Origin: SPGG2 sp964194625
Lineage (GTDB): Bacteria; Pseudomonadota; Gammaproteobacteria; Acidiferrobacterales; SPGG2
Assembly (NCBI GenBank): GCA_964194625.1
Contig: CAXMNC010000237.1
Coordinates: 1 to 64,000, forward strand
DNA length: 64,000 nucleotides
Direction: 5' to 3'
Part shown: positions 1-8,027 of the stretch, one piece after another
Layout: every line of letters starts with the position of its first letter
Numbering within the stretch: position 1 is the stretch's first letter
The notes under the pieces: generated by a model
What the model saw: only the letters and a program-made list of their open reading frames with translations
Told to the model about the DNA's origin: nothing
The model's database searches: none
Program-made: the position numbers and the translations under genes

Positions 1-34
1 TTGCTGTTTTAACAGACTGACTGCCGGTTGTTAA

Positions 35-90
35 GCCGATTTTTCGGCCCGGGTTATCGCCCCCTTAACATAGACTGCCTGTATGCAGGT
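35..90 (-). other. Two small hairpins downstream of lysC
   Basis: Just past the lysC stop there are two short perfect inverted repeats: GCCGA/TCGGC with a four-T loop (about 35-49) and CCTG/CAGG around position 79-90. Neither is followed by a convincing T-tract in the lysC direction, so I do not call a terminator; they may simply be leader structure for the next gene outside the window. Confidence 0.25.
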
Positions 91-106
91 TCCATGCCAG
101 CGGGGA

Positions 107-1339
107 TTAGTCGCTAGATTCGGGCGATTTCTCCAGACCAAAGGCCGTATGGAGGGCACGAACGCCCAATTCTAGGTACTTTTCGTCCACAACCACCGAA
201 ATCTTGATTTCTGATGTCGAAATCATCTGGATATTAATGCCCTCCTGCGCCAACGCCTGGAACATCGTGCTGGCAATGCCGGCATGCGAGCGCATCCCGA
301 CCCCTATGACGGAGATCTTTACGATCTTGTCATCGCCTTTAACTTCTCGGGCCGACAACTCCTCGGCTACTTTTTTCAGTATATTGGTAGCCTTGGCATA
401 ATCGGCACGCTGGACCGTGAAGGTGACGTCGGTGAGCCCGTCGGCGCCCACGTTCTGCACGATCATATCCACTTCAATACTCGCGGCCGCGATATCGTCG
501 AACAGCTTGTAGGCCACACCGGGCTGATCCGGCACCCCCAAAATTGTGAGCTTGGCCTCATCGCGAGCAAAAGCGATCCCCGAGATTACTGCCTCTTCCA
601 TCTCATTTTCCTCGTAGCTTATGAGTGTTCCTGGGCCATCTTCGAACGACGACAGGACCCGTAGCGGCACCTTGTACTTACCCGCGAACTGTACGGAGCG
701 GGTCTGAAGTACTTTGGCGCCCAGACTTGCCAACTCCAGCATCTCCTCCACCGTGACGCGATCGAGCCGGCGCGCCTCCGGCACAATTCGTGGATCAGCC
801 GTATAAATGCCATCGACGTCAGTGTAGATCTGACATTCGTCCGCCTTGAGGGCAGCCGCCATCGCCACTGCCGTCGTATCCGATCCGCCGCGGCCCAGGG
901 TGGTGATATTGCCTCCCTCATCCACGCCCTGGAAACCGGCAATGACCACCACGCTGCCGCGGTCCAGATCTTTACGCACGCGATCGCCATCGATACCCCG
1001 AATACGGGCCTTGCCGTGGAAATTATCGGTGAGAATGTGAACCTGATGACCCATGTACGACCGCGCATCACAATTCCGCTGATGCAGGGCCATGCTCAAA
1101 AGGGCTGCCGTCTCCTGTTCACCGGTGGCCAATAGCACGTCCACTTCACGCGCTAACGGATTGTCATCAACCTCGGTGGCCAACTTCAGCAAACGATCGG
1201 TCTCGCCGCTCATGGCCGACACCACAACCACCATAAGGTCGCCCGCCGCACGCATGCGGGCAACGCGGTCAGCCACCGCATTGATGCGCTCGGTATCCGC
1301 GACCGAGGTACCGCCATACTTTTGCACAATGAGCGCCAT
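107..1339 (-). CDS. lysC: Aspartate kinase
   Basis: Phosphorylates L-aspartate with ATP, the first step toward lysine (diaminopimelate), threonine and methionine; cytosolic. The 410-residue protein opens with the kinase signature KYGGTS at residues 7-12. It carries the GRGGSDTTA substrate/nucleotide segment mid-protein and two C-terminal ACT-like domains from about residue 260, the usual site of feedback inhibition by lysine or threonine. Length fits the monofunctional class; there is no homoserine dehydrogenase domain. It lies 63 bp downstream of alaS on the same strand. In many gammaproteobacteria csrA follows, but the 106 bases left to the window edge contain no csrA start. Confidence 0.97.
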   Translation of the reverse strand: MALIVQKYGGTSVADTERINAVADRVARMRAAGDLMVVVVSAMSGETDRLLKLATEVDDNPLAREVDVLLATGEQETAALLSMALHQRNCDARSYMGHQVHILTDNFHGKARIRGIDGDRVRKDLDRGSVVVIAGFQGVDEGGNITTLGRGGSDTTAVAMAAALKADECQIYTDVDGIYTADPRIVPEARRLDRVTVEEMLELASLGAKVLQTRSVQFAGKYKVPLRVLSSFEDGPGTLISYEENEMEEAVISGIAFARDEAKLTILGVPDQPGVAYKLFDDIAAASIEVDMIVQNVGADGLTDVTFTVQRADYAKATNILKKVAEELSAREVKGDDKIVKISVIGVGMRSHAGIASTMFQALAQEGINIQMISTSEIKISVVVDEKYLELGVRALHTAFGLEKSPESSD

Positions 1340-1402
1340 TGGCGTCGTCCTGAAGCGTAAAGGGAGAGATTACCTAATTCTTGGAATAAGCGCTGCTCAA
1401 GC

Positions 1403-4027
1403 CTAAGGATTGAGCTGGGTCTCAATCCAAGCCGGGATGTTAGCGAGCGCCGCGTCGAGCTTGGATGGATCGTTGCCGCCCGCCTGCGCCATATCTGGAC
1501 GCCCACCACCTTTACCACCGATTCGGCTGGCAACTTCGTTGACCATCTTGCCAGCATGAACACGTTTAGTGAGGTCCTTGGTAACGCCGGCCACCAGGAT
1601 TACCTTGTTGCCCTCGGCCGCACCGAGCACGATGGCACCGCTACCGAACTTATCCTTAAGACGATCGACTTGCTCACGCAGACCTTTGGCATCGGCGCCA
1701 TCCAAGCGCGCCGCCAGCACCTTAACGCCATCAATCTCCTTGGCTTGCTCCTCCAGCGCTACACCAGCACCGCTTGCGAGCTGGCGACGAAGGTTTTCCA
1801 GATCCTTCTCCAAGGCGCGCACGCGCAGGCCCAGTTGTTCGACCTTTTGCTCGGCGTCATCGGGGCTACCCTTAACCCTCTCCGCGATTCGCTGCAAGCG
1901 CGCTTCGGTTTGCCGCACGTAATCGAGCGCACCCTGCCCCGTCAATGCCTCGATGCGTCGGACCCCGGCCGCGATGCCCCCTTCCGACACGATCTTGAAT
2001 AGACCGATATCGCCGCTACGCGCTACATGGGTACCTCCACAAAGTTCGGTCGAGAAATCACCCATCGCTACCACGCGCACCTGCTCGTCATACTTCTCAC
2101 CGAACAAGGCTTCCGCACCCGACTTCAGCGCTTCGTCGAGTGGCATAAGGCGGGTGTCTGCCAGGCGGTTGGCGCGGATTTCATCGTTAACCAGTCGCTC
2201 GATTTGTTCGAGCTGTGTCGGCGTTACCGGCTCGAAATGCGAAAAGTCGAAGCGTAGCCTAGGCGCCTCAACCAAAGAACCCTTTTGTATCACGTGCGGG
2301 CCCAAAGTCTTTTTCAAGGCCGCGTGCAAGAGGTGGGTGGCCGAATGATTGTAGACGGTGGCTTGACGTATGGTGGCGTCGACCTCCGCGCGCACAACTT
2401 CACCCACCTTGATCTCCCCTTTCTCGACACGACCGATGTGGGCGTGTGATTTCTGCATCTTCTGCGTGTCTTGCACCACAAAGGCTGCTGACTTTGTGCG
2501 CAGCCAGCCCTGGTCACCGACCTGACCGCCGGCTTCAGCATAGAACGGGGTTTGGTCGAGATGGATCACGCCGTCCTGGCCGGCGCCGATACTTTTAACC
2601 TCTTGGTCACCGACAAAGATGTGTTGCACTTTCCCTTTATCTTGGGTTGTCTCATAACCTGTAAATCGAGTTCCTTTTGTAACAATCGCTCTCACATGTG
2701 TGTCAAAGCTGACCGTACTTGTGGCCCCTATCTTAAAGGTGGATCCAGCGCGGGCGCGTTCGCGCTGCGCCGCCATCGCGCTTTCATAGCCCTCAATATC
2801 CACGGCGACTCCATGCTCACGCGCATAGTCCACCGTAAGATCCAGCGGGAAGCCATAGGTATCGTAGAGCTTGAACGCGGTCCCGCCGGAAAGTTGCTTG
2901 CCCGAGAGGTTGGCAAGATCCTCATTCAGGATCTTCATGCCCTGTTCTAGGGTCTCCGCAAAACGTGTCTCCTCTTGCTTGAGCACACGCTCGATCTGCT
3001 TGCGTGCCTTGGGCAGCTCTGGATAGGCCTGGCCCATTTCCGTATCGAGTGGACCCACGAGCCTGTGGAAGAACGGTTCGCGCAAACCGAGCTCATGACC
3101 ATGCCGTGCAGCCCGGCGGATGATACGCCGCAAGACGTAGCCACGGCCCTCGTTGGAAGGCACGACGCCGTCGGCAACGAGAAACGCACAGGCACGAATA
3201 TGATCGGCGATTACGCGCAGCGAATTGTTGTCGCTGTCTTCGATGCCCGCGATCTTCGCCGCCGCCTGCATCAGGCTTTGAAAGAGATCGATGTCGTAGA
3301 CGCTGTGCACGCCCTGCAAGACAGCAGCGATACGCTCCAGGCCCATGCCGGTGTCAACCGATGGGCGCGGCAGCGGGTCGAGTCTGCCCCGTGCGTCTCG
3401 GTTGAATTGCATGAACACGAGATTCCAAATCTCGACGTAGCGATCCCCGTCTTCATCCCGGCTACCCGGCGGACTACCGGCAACCTCGGGACCGTGGTCG
3501 TAGAAAATCTCTGAACATGGTCCACAAGGACCGGTATCGCCCATTGCCCAAAAGTTGCTATCGGCCCCCATGCGAGCAAAACGTTTCTTGGGCACGCCGA
3601 TCTCGTTTAACCAGATATCGGCGGCTTCATCATCCTCTTCGTACACCGTGACCCAAAGCTTATCGGGCGCCAGGCCCATGTCTTGGGTCATGAGCTCCCA
3701 AGCGAAACCAATGCCGTCACGCTTGAAATAATCACCGAAACTGAAATTCCCAAGCATTTCAAAGAACGTATGATGGCGTGCTGTATAACCGACGTTTTCG
3801 AGATCGTTGTGTTTGCCGCCGACGCGCAGACAGCGTTGCGCGGTGACGGCACGCTTGTAGGAGCGCTTGTCAGACCCTAAGAACACATCTTTGAACTGCA
3901 CCATGCCGGCATTAGTAAACAACAACGTTGGGTCGTTGGCGGGCACGAGTGGGCTGGAGGCCACGATTTGGTGATCCTGGCGCTTGAAGTAATCCAGAAA
4001 AAGCTGGCGGATATCTGTACTCTTCAT
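1403..4027 (-). CDS. alaS: Alanine--tRNA ligase
   Basis: Charges tRNA-Ala and clears mischarged Ser/Gly through its editing domain. The 874-residue length matches the bacterial family. Order: N-terminal class II catalytic core with the start MKSTDIRQLFLDYF, the tRNA-recognition helices, the editing domain with zinc-type motifs HSATHLLH and CGGTH, and a C-terminal C-Ala region containing a GGKGGGRPDMAQAGG stretch. The start is the ATG at 4027; upstream bases carry no strong Shine-Dalgarno. Upstream lies the 4088-4227 repeat element separating it from recX, so recA, recX and alaS may be only loosely co-transcribed. Nothing looks degraded. Confidence 0.98.
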   Translation of the reverse strand: MKSTDIRQLFLDYFKRQDHQIVASSPLVPANDPTLLFTNAGMVQFKDVFLGSDKRSYKRAVTAQRCLRVGGKHNDLENVGYTARHHTFFEMLGNFSFGDYFKRDGIGFAWELMTQDMGLAPDKLWVTVYEEDDEAADIWLNEIGVPKKRFARMGADSNFWAMGDTGPCGPCSEIFYDHGPEVAGSPPGSRDEDGDRYVEIWNLVFMQFNRDARGRLDPLPRPSVDTGMGLERIAAVLQGVHSVYDIDLFQSLMQAAAKIAGIEDSDNNSLRVIADHIRACAFLVADGVVPSNEGRGYVLRRIIRRAARHGHELGLREPFFHRLVGPLDTEMGQAYPELPKARKQIERVLKQEETRFAETLEQGMKILNEDLANLSGKQLSGGTAFKLYDTYGFPLDLTVDYAREHGVAVDIEGYESAMAAQRERARAGSTFKIGATSTVSFDTHVRAIVTKGTRFTGYETTQDKGKVQHIFVGDQEVKSIGAGQDGVIHLDQTPFYAEAGGQVGDQGWLRTKSAAFVVQDTQKMQKSHAHIGRVEKGEIKVGEVVRAEVDATIRQATVYNHSATHLLHAALKKTLGPHVIQKGSLVEAPRLRFDFSHFEPVTPTQLEQIERLVNDEIRANRLADTRLMPLDEALKSGAEALFGEKYDEQVRVVAMGDFSTELCGGTHVARSGDIGLFKIVSEGGIAAGVRRIEALTGQGALDYVRQTEARLQRIAERVKGSPDDAEQKVEQLGLRVRALEKDLENLRRQLASGAGVALEEQAKEIDGVKVLAARLDGADAKGLREQVDRLKDKFGSGAIVLGAAEGNKVILVAGVTKDLTKRVHAGKMVNEVASRIGGKGGGRPDMAQAGGNDPSKLDAALANIPAWIETQLNP

Positions 4028-4087
4028 GACTGCTGACTTAGCTGGCTGCTGGAAAACAGAGCGGGCGCGCGGTACATGGATTTGCGA

Positions 4088-4227
4088 GTCGAAAAAGTCC
4101 AGGGCCGAAGCGGAACAAGATAAAGGTCCAGTGGACCTTTATCCCGCTGAGCGGGTTCGCCACGGATGGCGAACCCCGGCCTTGCCAGCGCAGCCGGATA
4201 GCGGAGCACAGCAAGGACTTTTTCGAC
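4088..4227. repeat. MITE-like element with 13-bp terminal inverted repeats
   Basis: A 140-bp block fills most of the alaS-recX spacer. Its ends are perfect 13-bp inverted repeats, GTCGAAAAAGTCC at 4088-4100 and GGACTTTTTCGAC at 4215-4227. Inside are two more perfect hairpins: GATAAAGGTCC/GGACCTTTATC with a 3-base loop (4119-4143), and GGGTTCGCCA/TGGCGAACCC with a 4-base loop (4153-4176). It encodes no transposase. Architecture suggests a non-autonomous mobile or REP-type element; no clear target-site duplication is visible. Copies elsewhere in the genome would settle its nature. Confidence 0.6.
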
Positions 4228-4239
4228 ATTCTCTTAGAG

Positions 4240-4716
4240 TCATTCTAAGTCATTAACATCGAAAACACATCGTATTTGATCAAACGTAAACCCACGATAT
4301 TGTAAGAAGCGCGCCTGCTTGGCGCGTTCCGCGTAGTTGCTGGGTAGCTTGTCGCCGAATCTCTTGCGCCGCACCTGTTTGCTGAGCTCTACCCATTGCG
4401 GGTCGCCGGCATCCAAACTGCGCTGGATCAATTCACCATCGACACTCTTGTCGCGCATCTCCTTTTGAATACGAAGCGGGCCATAGCCGCGTTGTCGGCG
4501 CGTCTGCACCAGGTTCTCGGCAAAACGTCGATCAGATAGTAAACGCGACGACTCCAGGTCAGCAAGGACTTCCCCGGCTATGTGCTCGGGGCAGCCCTTG
4601 CTAATCAGTTTGCTATGCAGCTCGTGCCGGCTGTGTTCGCGGCGCGTAAGTAGATCGAGCGCTAAACGTTTGACCTGCGCCAGACTGATGGGTTTATCCG
4701 TGGGGGTACGTCTCAG
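4240..4716 (-). CDS. recX: Regulatory protein RecX, probable CTG start
   Basis: RecX binds RecA filaments and limits their extension. The frame reads as a full RecX: LTRREHSRHELHSKLISKG, then LLSDRRFAENLVQTRRQRGYG, then PLRIQKEM, 158 residues in all, typical for the family. No ATG, GTG or TTG occurs in this frame between the upstream stop (4752) and a GTG at 4509, which would delete the N-terminal half of the domain. A CTG at 4716-4714 overlaps the recA stop as CTGA and has a perfect AGGAGG (4724-4729) seven bases upstream. I therefore start it there, translationally coupled to recA. The gene identity is secure; the CTG start is inference. Confidence 0.88.
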   Translation of the reverse strand: MRRTPTDKPISLAQVKRLALDLLTRREHSRHELHSKLISKGCPEHIAGEVLADLESSRLLSDRRFAENLVQTRRQRGYGPLRIQKEMRDKSVDGELIQRSLDAGDPQWVELSKQVRRKRFGDKLPSNYAERAKQARFLQYRGFTFDQIRCVFDVNDLE

Positions 4717-5762
4717 GCCTCTGCCTCCTCGGCCTCTAACGCATCGACATCAGCGTCAGAGTCGGTATGTCCGCCGATATCGAGGGTGTCGCGAATACGG
4801 CCTTCTATCTCCGCTGCGATTTCCGGATTCTCCTTAAGGAACTGGCGGGCAGTATCCTTACCCTGACCAATGCGATCCTTGTTATAGCTATACCAGGCAC
4901 CGGATTTGTCGACGATCCCATGGATGACGCCCAGGTCGATGAGCTCACCCTCTTTGGAAATGCCTTCGTCATAAAGGATGTCAAATTCGCATTTCCTGAA
5001 GGGTGGTGCCAACTTGTTTTTTACAACCTTGACCCTCGTTTGGTTACCGACGACTTCATCGCCCTTCTTGATCGCGCCAATACGACGGATATCTAACCGC
5101 ACGGAGGCATAAAACTTAAGGGCATTACCGCCGGTTGTGGTCTCCGGGTTACCAAACATCACGCCAATCTTCATGCGGATCTGGTTAATGAAAACCACCA
5201 AGGTATTGGAACGCTTAATATTGGCAGTGAGTTTGCGCAGCGCCTGCGACATCAGTCGTGCCTGCAGACCCATGTGGGAATCACCCATCTCGCCTTCGAT
5301 CTCGGCCTTAGGCGTGAGCGCAGCCACAGAGTCGATGACCACCACAGCGACCGCACCCGAACGCACCAACATGTCTGTAATCTCTAAGGCCTGCTCGCCG
5401 GTATCCGGTTGCGAGACCAACAGGTCATCGACATTGACGCCAAGCTTTCGGGCATAGGACGGGTCCAGCGCGTGCTCGGCATCGATGAAAGCGGCGGTGC
5501 CGCCATTGCGTTGCGCTTGTGCGACCACATGCAGGGCCAGTGTTGTCTTTCCCGAGGATTCCGGCCCGTAGATTTCGGCCACGCGTCCCTGCGGCAGGCC
5601 GCCGATACCAAGGGCAATGTCGATGCTCAACGACCCGGTGGAAATGACGCCTACTTTTTGGATGGTGTCCGAGTCGCCAAGGCGCATTACCGAGCCCTTA
5701 CCGAATTGTTTCTCGATCTGGCCGAGGGCGGCGCTAAGGGCCTTGCTTTTGTTGCTGTCCAT
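4713..5762 (-). CDS. recA: Recombinase RecA
   Basis: ATP-dependent strand-exchange recombinase and coprotease that triggers LexA self-cleavage. The 349-residue form from 5762 begins MDSNKSKALSAALGQIEKQF, aligning with the standard RecA N-terminus; Walker A GPESSGKT is at residues 66-73, the L2 region contains MFGNPETTTGGNALKFY, and the tail is acidic. GGAG lies six bases before this ATG. An in-frame ATG at 5864 with a better AAGGAG seven bases upstream would add 34 residues, so a longer form is possible. It overlaps recX and is divergent from lexA, with two SOS boxes between. Confidence 0.97.
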   Translation of the reverse strand: MDSNKSKALSAALGQIEKQFGKGSVMRLGDSDTIQKVGVISTGSLSIDIALGIGGLPQGRVAEIYGPESSGKTTLALHVVAQAQRNGGTAAFIDAEHALDPSYARKLGVNVDDLLVSQPDTGEQALEITDMLVRSGAVAVVVIDSVAALTPKAEIEGEMGDSHMGLQARLMSQALRKLTANIKRSNTLVVFINQIRMKIGVMFGNPETTTGGNALKFYASVRLDIRRIGAIKKGDEVVGNQTRVKVVKNKLAPPFRKCEFDILYDEGISKEGELIDLGVIHGIVDKSGAWYSYNKDRIGQGKDTARQFLKENPEIAAEIEGRIRDTLDIGGHTDSDADVDALEAEEAEA

Positions 5763-5917
5763 TACTGGCTCCAGGGGTGGGAACGACGGCTCGGACCGGG
5801 ACCGACGCGAGCGCTTTTGCTCGGTGGCGATTATTTCACAAGTGGCTGCGGGCGAACTAGACATCTTCGTGCTCCTTATTTTGATCGTGGAATTGCCCCG
5901 TTCATGGGTGTTAGGTA

Positions 5918-5932
5918 GTTCTCTATCCGTTC
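5918..5932 (+). promoter_or_regulatory. LexA box, GTTC-N7-GTTC type (lexA-proximal orientation)
   Basis: The sequence GTTCTCTATCCGTTC is a direct repeat GTTC-N7-GTTC, the operator form described for alphaproteobacterial LexA rather than the CTGT-N8-ACAG form of Escherichia coli. It sits in the lexA-recA intergenic region, near the inferred recA start site (about 5931). Assignment as an operator is from motif and position. Confidence 0.75.
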
Positions 5933-5937
5933 TCGTT

Positions 5938-5967
5938 ATGATACTATAGAACCGATAGAGAACACAA
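5938..5967 (-). promoter_or_regulatory. Candidate recA sigma-70 promoter
   Basis: On the minus strand TTGTGT (5967-5962) and TATCAT (5943-5938) are separated by 18 bases. The second LexA box covers the spacer, so bound LexA would block polymerase. The match is moderate and the call is inference. Confidence 0.45.
5949..5963 (-). promoter_or_regulatory. LexA box, inverted second copy
   Basis: GAACCGATAGAGAAC is the reverse-complement orientation of the same GTTC-N7-GTTC element; read on the minus strand it is GTTCTCTATCGGTTC, differing from the first box at one spacer base. The two boxes start 31 bp apart, close to three helical turns. It lies inside the spacer of the inferred recA promoter. 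Confidence 0.75.
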
Positions 5968-6001
5968 CCCATTTCGGGCGGGGCACAACCCCCTAACAAA
6001 A

Positions 6002-6018
6002 CCGGCCAATGGGGCCGG
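6002..6018 (+). other. Hairpin in the lexA leader
   Basis: CCGGCC (6002-6007) and GGCCGG (6013-6018) form a perfect 6-bp GC stem with loop AATGG, about 15 bases ahead of the lexA start and just before its Shine-Dalgarno (GAGG). No T-tract follows, so it is leader structure rather than a terminator. Confidence 0.4.
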
Positions 6019-6033
6019 AATAAGCGAGGCGAT

Positions 6034-6645
6034 ATGGCAGAACCAGTCCTAACCCGCCGTCAGCAGGCCATCTACGACTACCTGCGGCAGCATCAACCCA
6101 CGTTCACCCAACCGCCCACGTTAGACGAGCTGTGCCAGGCCCTGGGCTTAAGCTCCCGTGGCTCCATGCACAAACACGTGCAGGCCCTGGTCGAGGCCGG
6201 ATTGATCGATCCCATGGATGGCAAACAGCGGGGCGTGCGATTGCGCGAACCCGTTCGAGAACAGATGGAATACCAGCTACCTTTGCTCGGCTACATCGCG
6301 GCTGGCCGACCCATCGAAGCCATTGAGAATCCTGAAGATGTGCACGTACCCCCGAACCTACGCAGCGACAAGCCTTGCTACGTACTGCAAGTCAAAGGCG
6401 ACTCCATGATAGAGGATGGCATCCTCAACGATGACTGGGTGGTGATTGAGAAACGGGATTACGCCCGCAACGGTGAAATCGTTGTCGCCTTGATTGACGG
6501 CGAAGAAGCGACCCTGAAACGAATCGACCAGCGTCCGGGGGAAGTGATGCTGTTACCTGCCAATAGCACGATGGAACCCATGGCCTATTCACCCGAGCGC
6601 GTTCAGATTCAGGGCGTGTTAGTTGGACAGATGCGATCGTACTGA
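6034..6645 (+). CDS. lexA: LexA repressor
   Basis: SOS repressor with self-cleaving S24-type protease domain. The 203-residue protein has a winged helix-turn-helix at about 1-70, cleavage dipeptide Ala90-Gly91 in YIAAGRP, catalytic Ser124 in GDSMIEDG and Lys162 in ATLKRI. The recognition-helix segment reads LSSRGSMHKHVQAL, unlike the RSPNAAEEHL type of E. coli LexA. That fits the GTTC-N7-GTTC operators upstream. GAGG is six bases before the ATG. No cell-division inhibitor or imuAB cassette follows; the next gene, hpnA, is convergent. Likely autoregulated. Confidence 0.96.
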   Translation: MAEPVLTRRQQAIYDYLRQHQPTFTQPPTLDELCQALGLSSRGSMHKHVQALVEAGLIDPMDGKQRGVRLREPVREQMEYQLPLLGYIAAGRPIEAIENPEDVHVPPNLRSDKPCYVLQVKGDSMIEDGILNDDWVVIEKRDYARNGEIVVALIDGEEATLKRIDQRPGEVMLLPANSTMEPMAYSPERVQIQGVLVGQMRSY

Positions 6646-6944
6646 CACCGCGCCCTGCGGCCCGTCATCCACCCGCGGCATTAGTGCGTCCCCGCATATC
6701 GGCCGAAACAAAAGTCATCCGCGTACGGGCGACCGACAGGGCAAGGATTGTTCCCAGCAATCCTTTTGAATTTCCACCGTTGCACCTGGACGTGCAGGTG
6801 CCGCGAAGCACAGAACGCGCGAGAGCGGCCATCCCTGGCGGTCAGATGTCGGAAGGTAGAGTAATGCAGGAGCAATTACCGAGCCGGCGCCCCGATTGTA
6901 TGTCGTCGACGAAGGCGACTGAATTAGGGACTAAACGGGGTGCA
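6646..6944. other. Intergenic region between lexA and hpnA, nothing firm
   Basis: About 300 bases between convergent genes. The only structure I see is a 7-bp inverted repeat GCACCTG/CAGGTGC at 6782-6801 with a 6-base loop and no T-tract. Reading frames here have no family resemblance, so I call no gene. Confidence 0.3.
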
Positions 6945-7937
6945 TTAGTGGCAATAACCGTTCTCGCGAAACCAACTAATGGCCTCTTGCAGGGCCTCCT
7001 CGACCGGGCGCGGACTCAAACCTAATTCGCGCTTTGCCTTCTCGGCGGAAAAGAACATGTACTTTTTCGAAAGTCGCACACCGTCGACGGTAATGCGTGG
7101 CTCGCCGCCTTTGGTAATCCGTGCCCATACCTGGGAGATATAGGCGACAGGAATAACAAGGCTATGTGGCAGACGGATCTTGGGTGGGCGTTGTCCAGTG
7201 ATGTCGGCAATGGTAGCTAGAATCTCTTTTAACGACATGTTGCGCGCCCCAAGAATATAGCGTTCGCCGATCTTGCCGCGCTCGAACGCGAGTAGATGAC
7301 CGATCGCTACGTCGTCGACGTGCACCAAGTTAAGCCCAGTATCGACATAAGCCGGCATGCGCCCGTTTAGGGCGTCGACGATCATACGGCCAGTGGGCGT
7401 GGGCCTGACGTCGCGGGGGCCGATCGGGGTAGATGGATTGACAATAACGATTGGTAGCCCTTCATGCTTAATAAGCCACCGCACTTCCTCCTCGGCCAGG
7501 AACTTGGAACGCTTATAGTGACCGACCATATCGGCCAACGTTACCGGCGTATCCTCATCGGCCGCGCTACCGTCGGCGGTGAGCCCGAGGGTAGCAACGC
7601 TGCTCGTGTAAACAATCCTTTTGACGCCCGCCTGGCCCGCCACCTGCATAAGGTCGCGCGTACCAGTGACGTTGGTCTTGTAGATACGATCTGGATCAGG
7701 CACCCACATCCGGTAGTCGGCAGCGACATGAAACAATGCATCACAGCCAACAACTACACGCTCTAGAGAAGGTCGATCGGTAAGATCTCCGGTCACAACC
7801 TCCAGCGCCAACCCATCGATATTGCGACGATCGCTTTGCGGGCGTACCAGTACACGTACGTCGTGACCGGCGTCGAGTAGCCGCCTGGCCACGGCCGATC
7901 CAACAAACCCCGACGCGCCGGTGATCAGGGTTTTCAT
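6945..7937 (-). CDS. hpnA: Hopanoid-associated sugar epimerase HpnA (NAD-dependent epimerase/dehydratase)
   Basis: Extended short-chain dehydrogenase fold. The N-terminal Rossmann motif TGASGFVGSAVARRL is followed by YTSSVATLG and the catalytic YKRSK, in a 330-residue protein. HpnA-type proteins accompany hopanoid loci, but their exact reaction is not well established; a role in modifying the sugar side chain is inferred. The start at 7937 gives MKTLITGAS, as in the family; a longer frame to 7964 would add nine unlikely residues encoded by a G-run. It is the last gene of the minus-strand hopanoid set, 90 bp after hpnG, with a GC hairpin at its ribosome binding site. Confidence 0.9.
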   Translation of the reverse strand: MKTLITGASGFVGSAVARRLLDAGHDVRVLVRPQSDRRNIDGLALEVVTGDLTDRPSLERVVVGCDALFHVAADYRMWVPDPDRIYKTNVTGTRDLMQVAGQAGVKRIVYTSSVATLGLTADGSAADEDTPVTLADMVGHYKRSKFLAEEEVRWLIKHEGLPIVIVNPSTPIGPRDVRPTPTGRMIVDALNGRMPAYVDTGLNLVHVDDVAIGHLLAFERGKIGERYILGARNMSLKEILATIADITGQRPPKIRLPHSLVIPVAYISQVWARITKGGEPRITVDGVRLSKKYMFFSAEKAKRELGLSPRPVEEALQEAISWFRENGYCH

Positions 7938-7941
7938 CTCG

Positions 7942-7976
7942 CCATCCCCCTCCCTCCCCCACAAGGGGGGCGGGAG
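7942..7976 (-). promoter_or_regulatory. G-rich hairpin over the hpnA ribosome binding site
   Basis: On the mRNA strand a C-run (7976-7965) can pair with a G-run (7960-7950) around a TTGT loop. The downstream arm belongs to the purine tract GGGAGGGGGAT that would serve as Shine-Dalgarno. Pairing would hide the initiation region; alternatively the tract is a G-quadruplex candidate. Structure is seen, function inferred. Confidence 0.4.
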
Positions 7977-8027
7977 ATTACTTCTTTAGAAGTTCCGTTG
8001 CTCATCTACTCTACGCTCGGGAAGATT

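Noticed and set aside
1..106. csrA expected after lysC
   Set aside because: No csrA start or MLILTRR-type coding sequence is found in the 106 bases available.
4240..4509. Short recX from GTG at 4509
   Set aside because: It would remove the first half of the RecX domain, and a strong ribosome binding site exists for the longer form.
6684..7025. Plus-strand frame after lexA
   Set aside because: It enters the 3' end of hpnA antisense and has no protein-like conservation signal.
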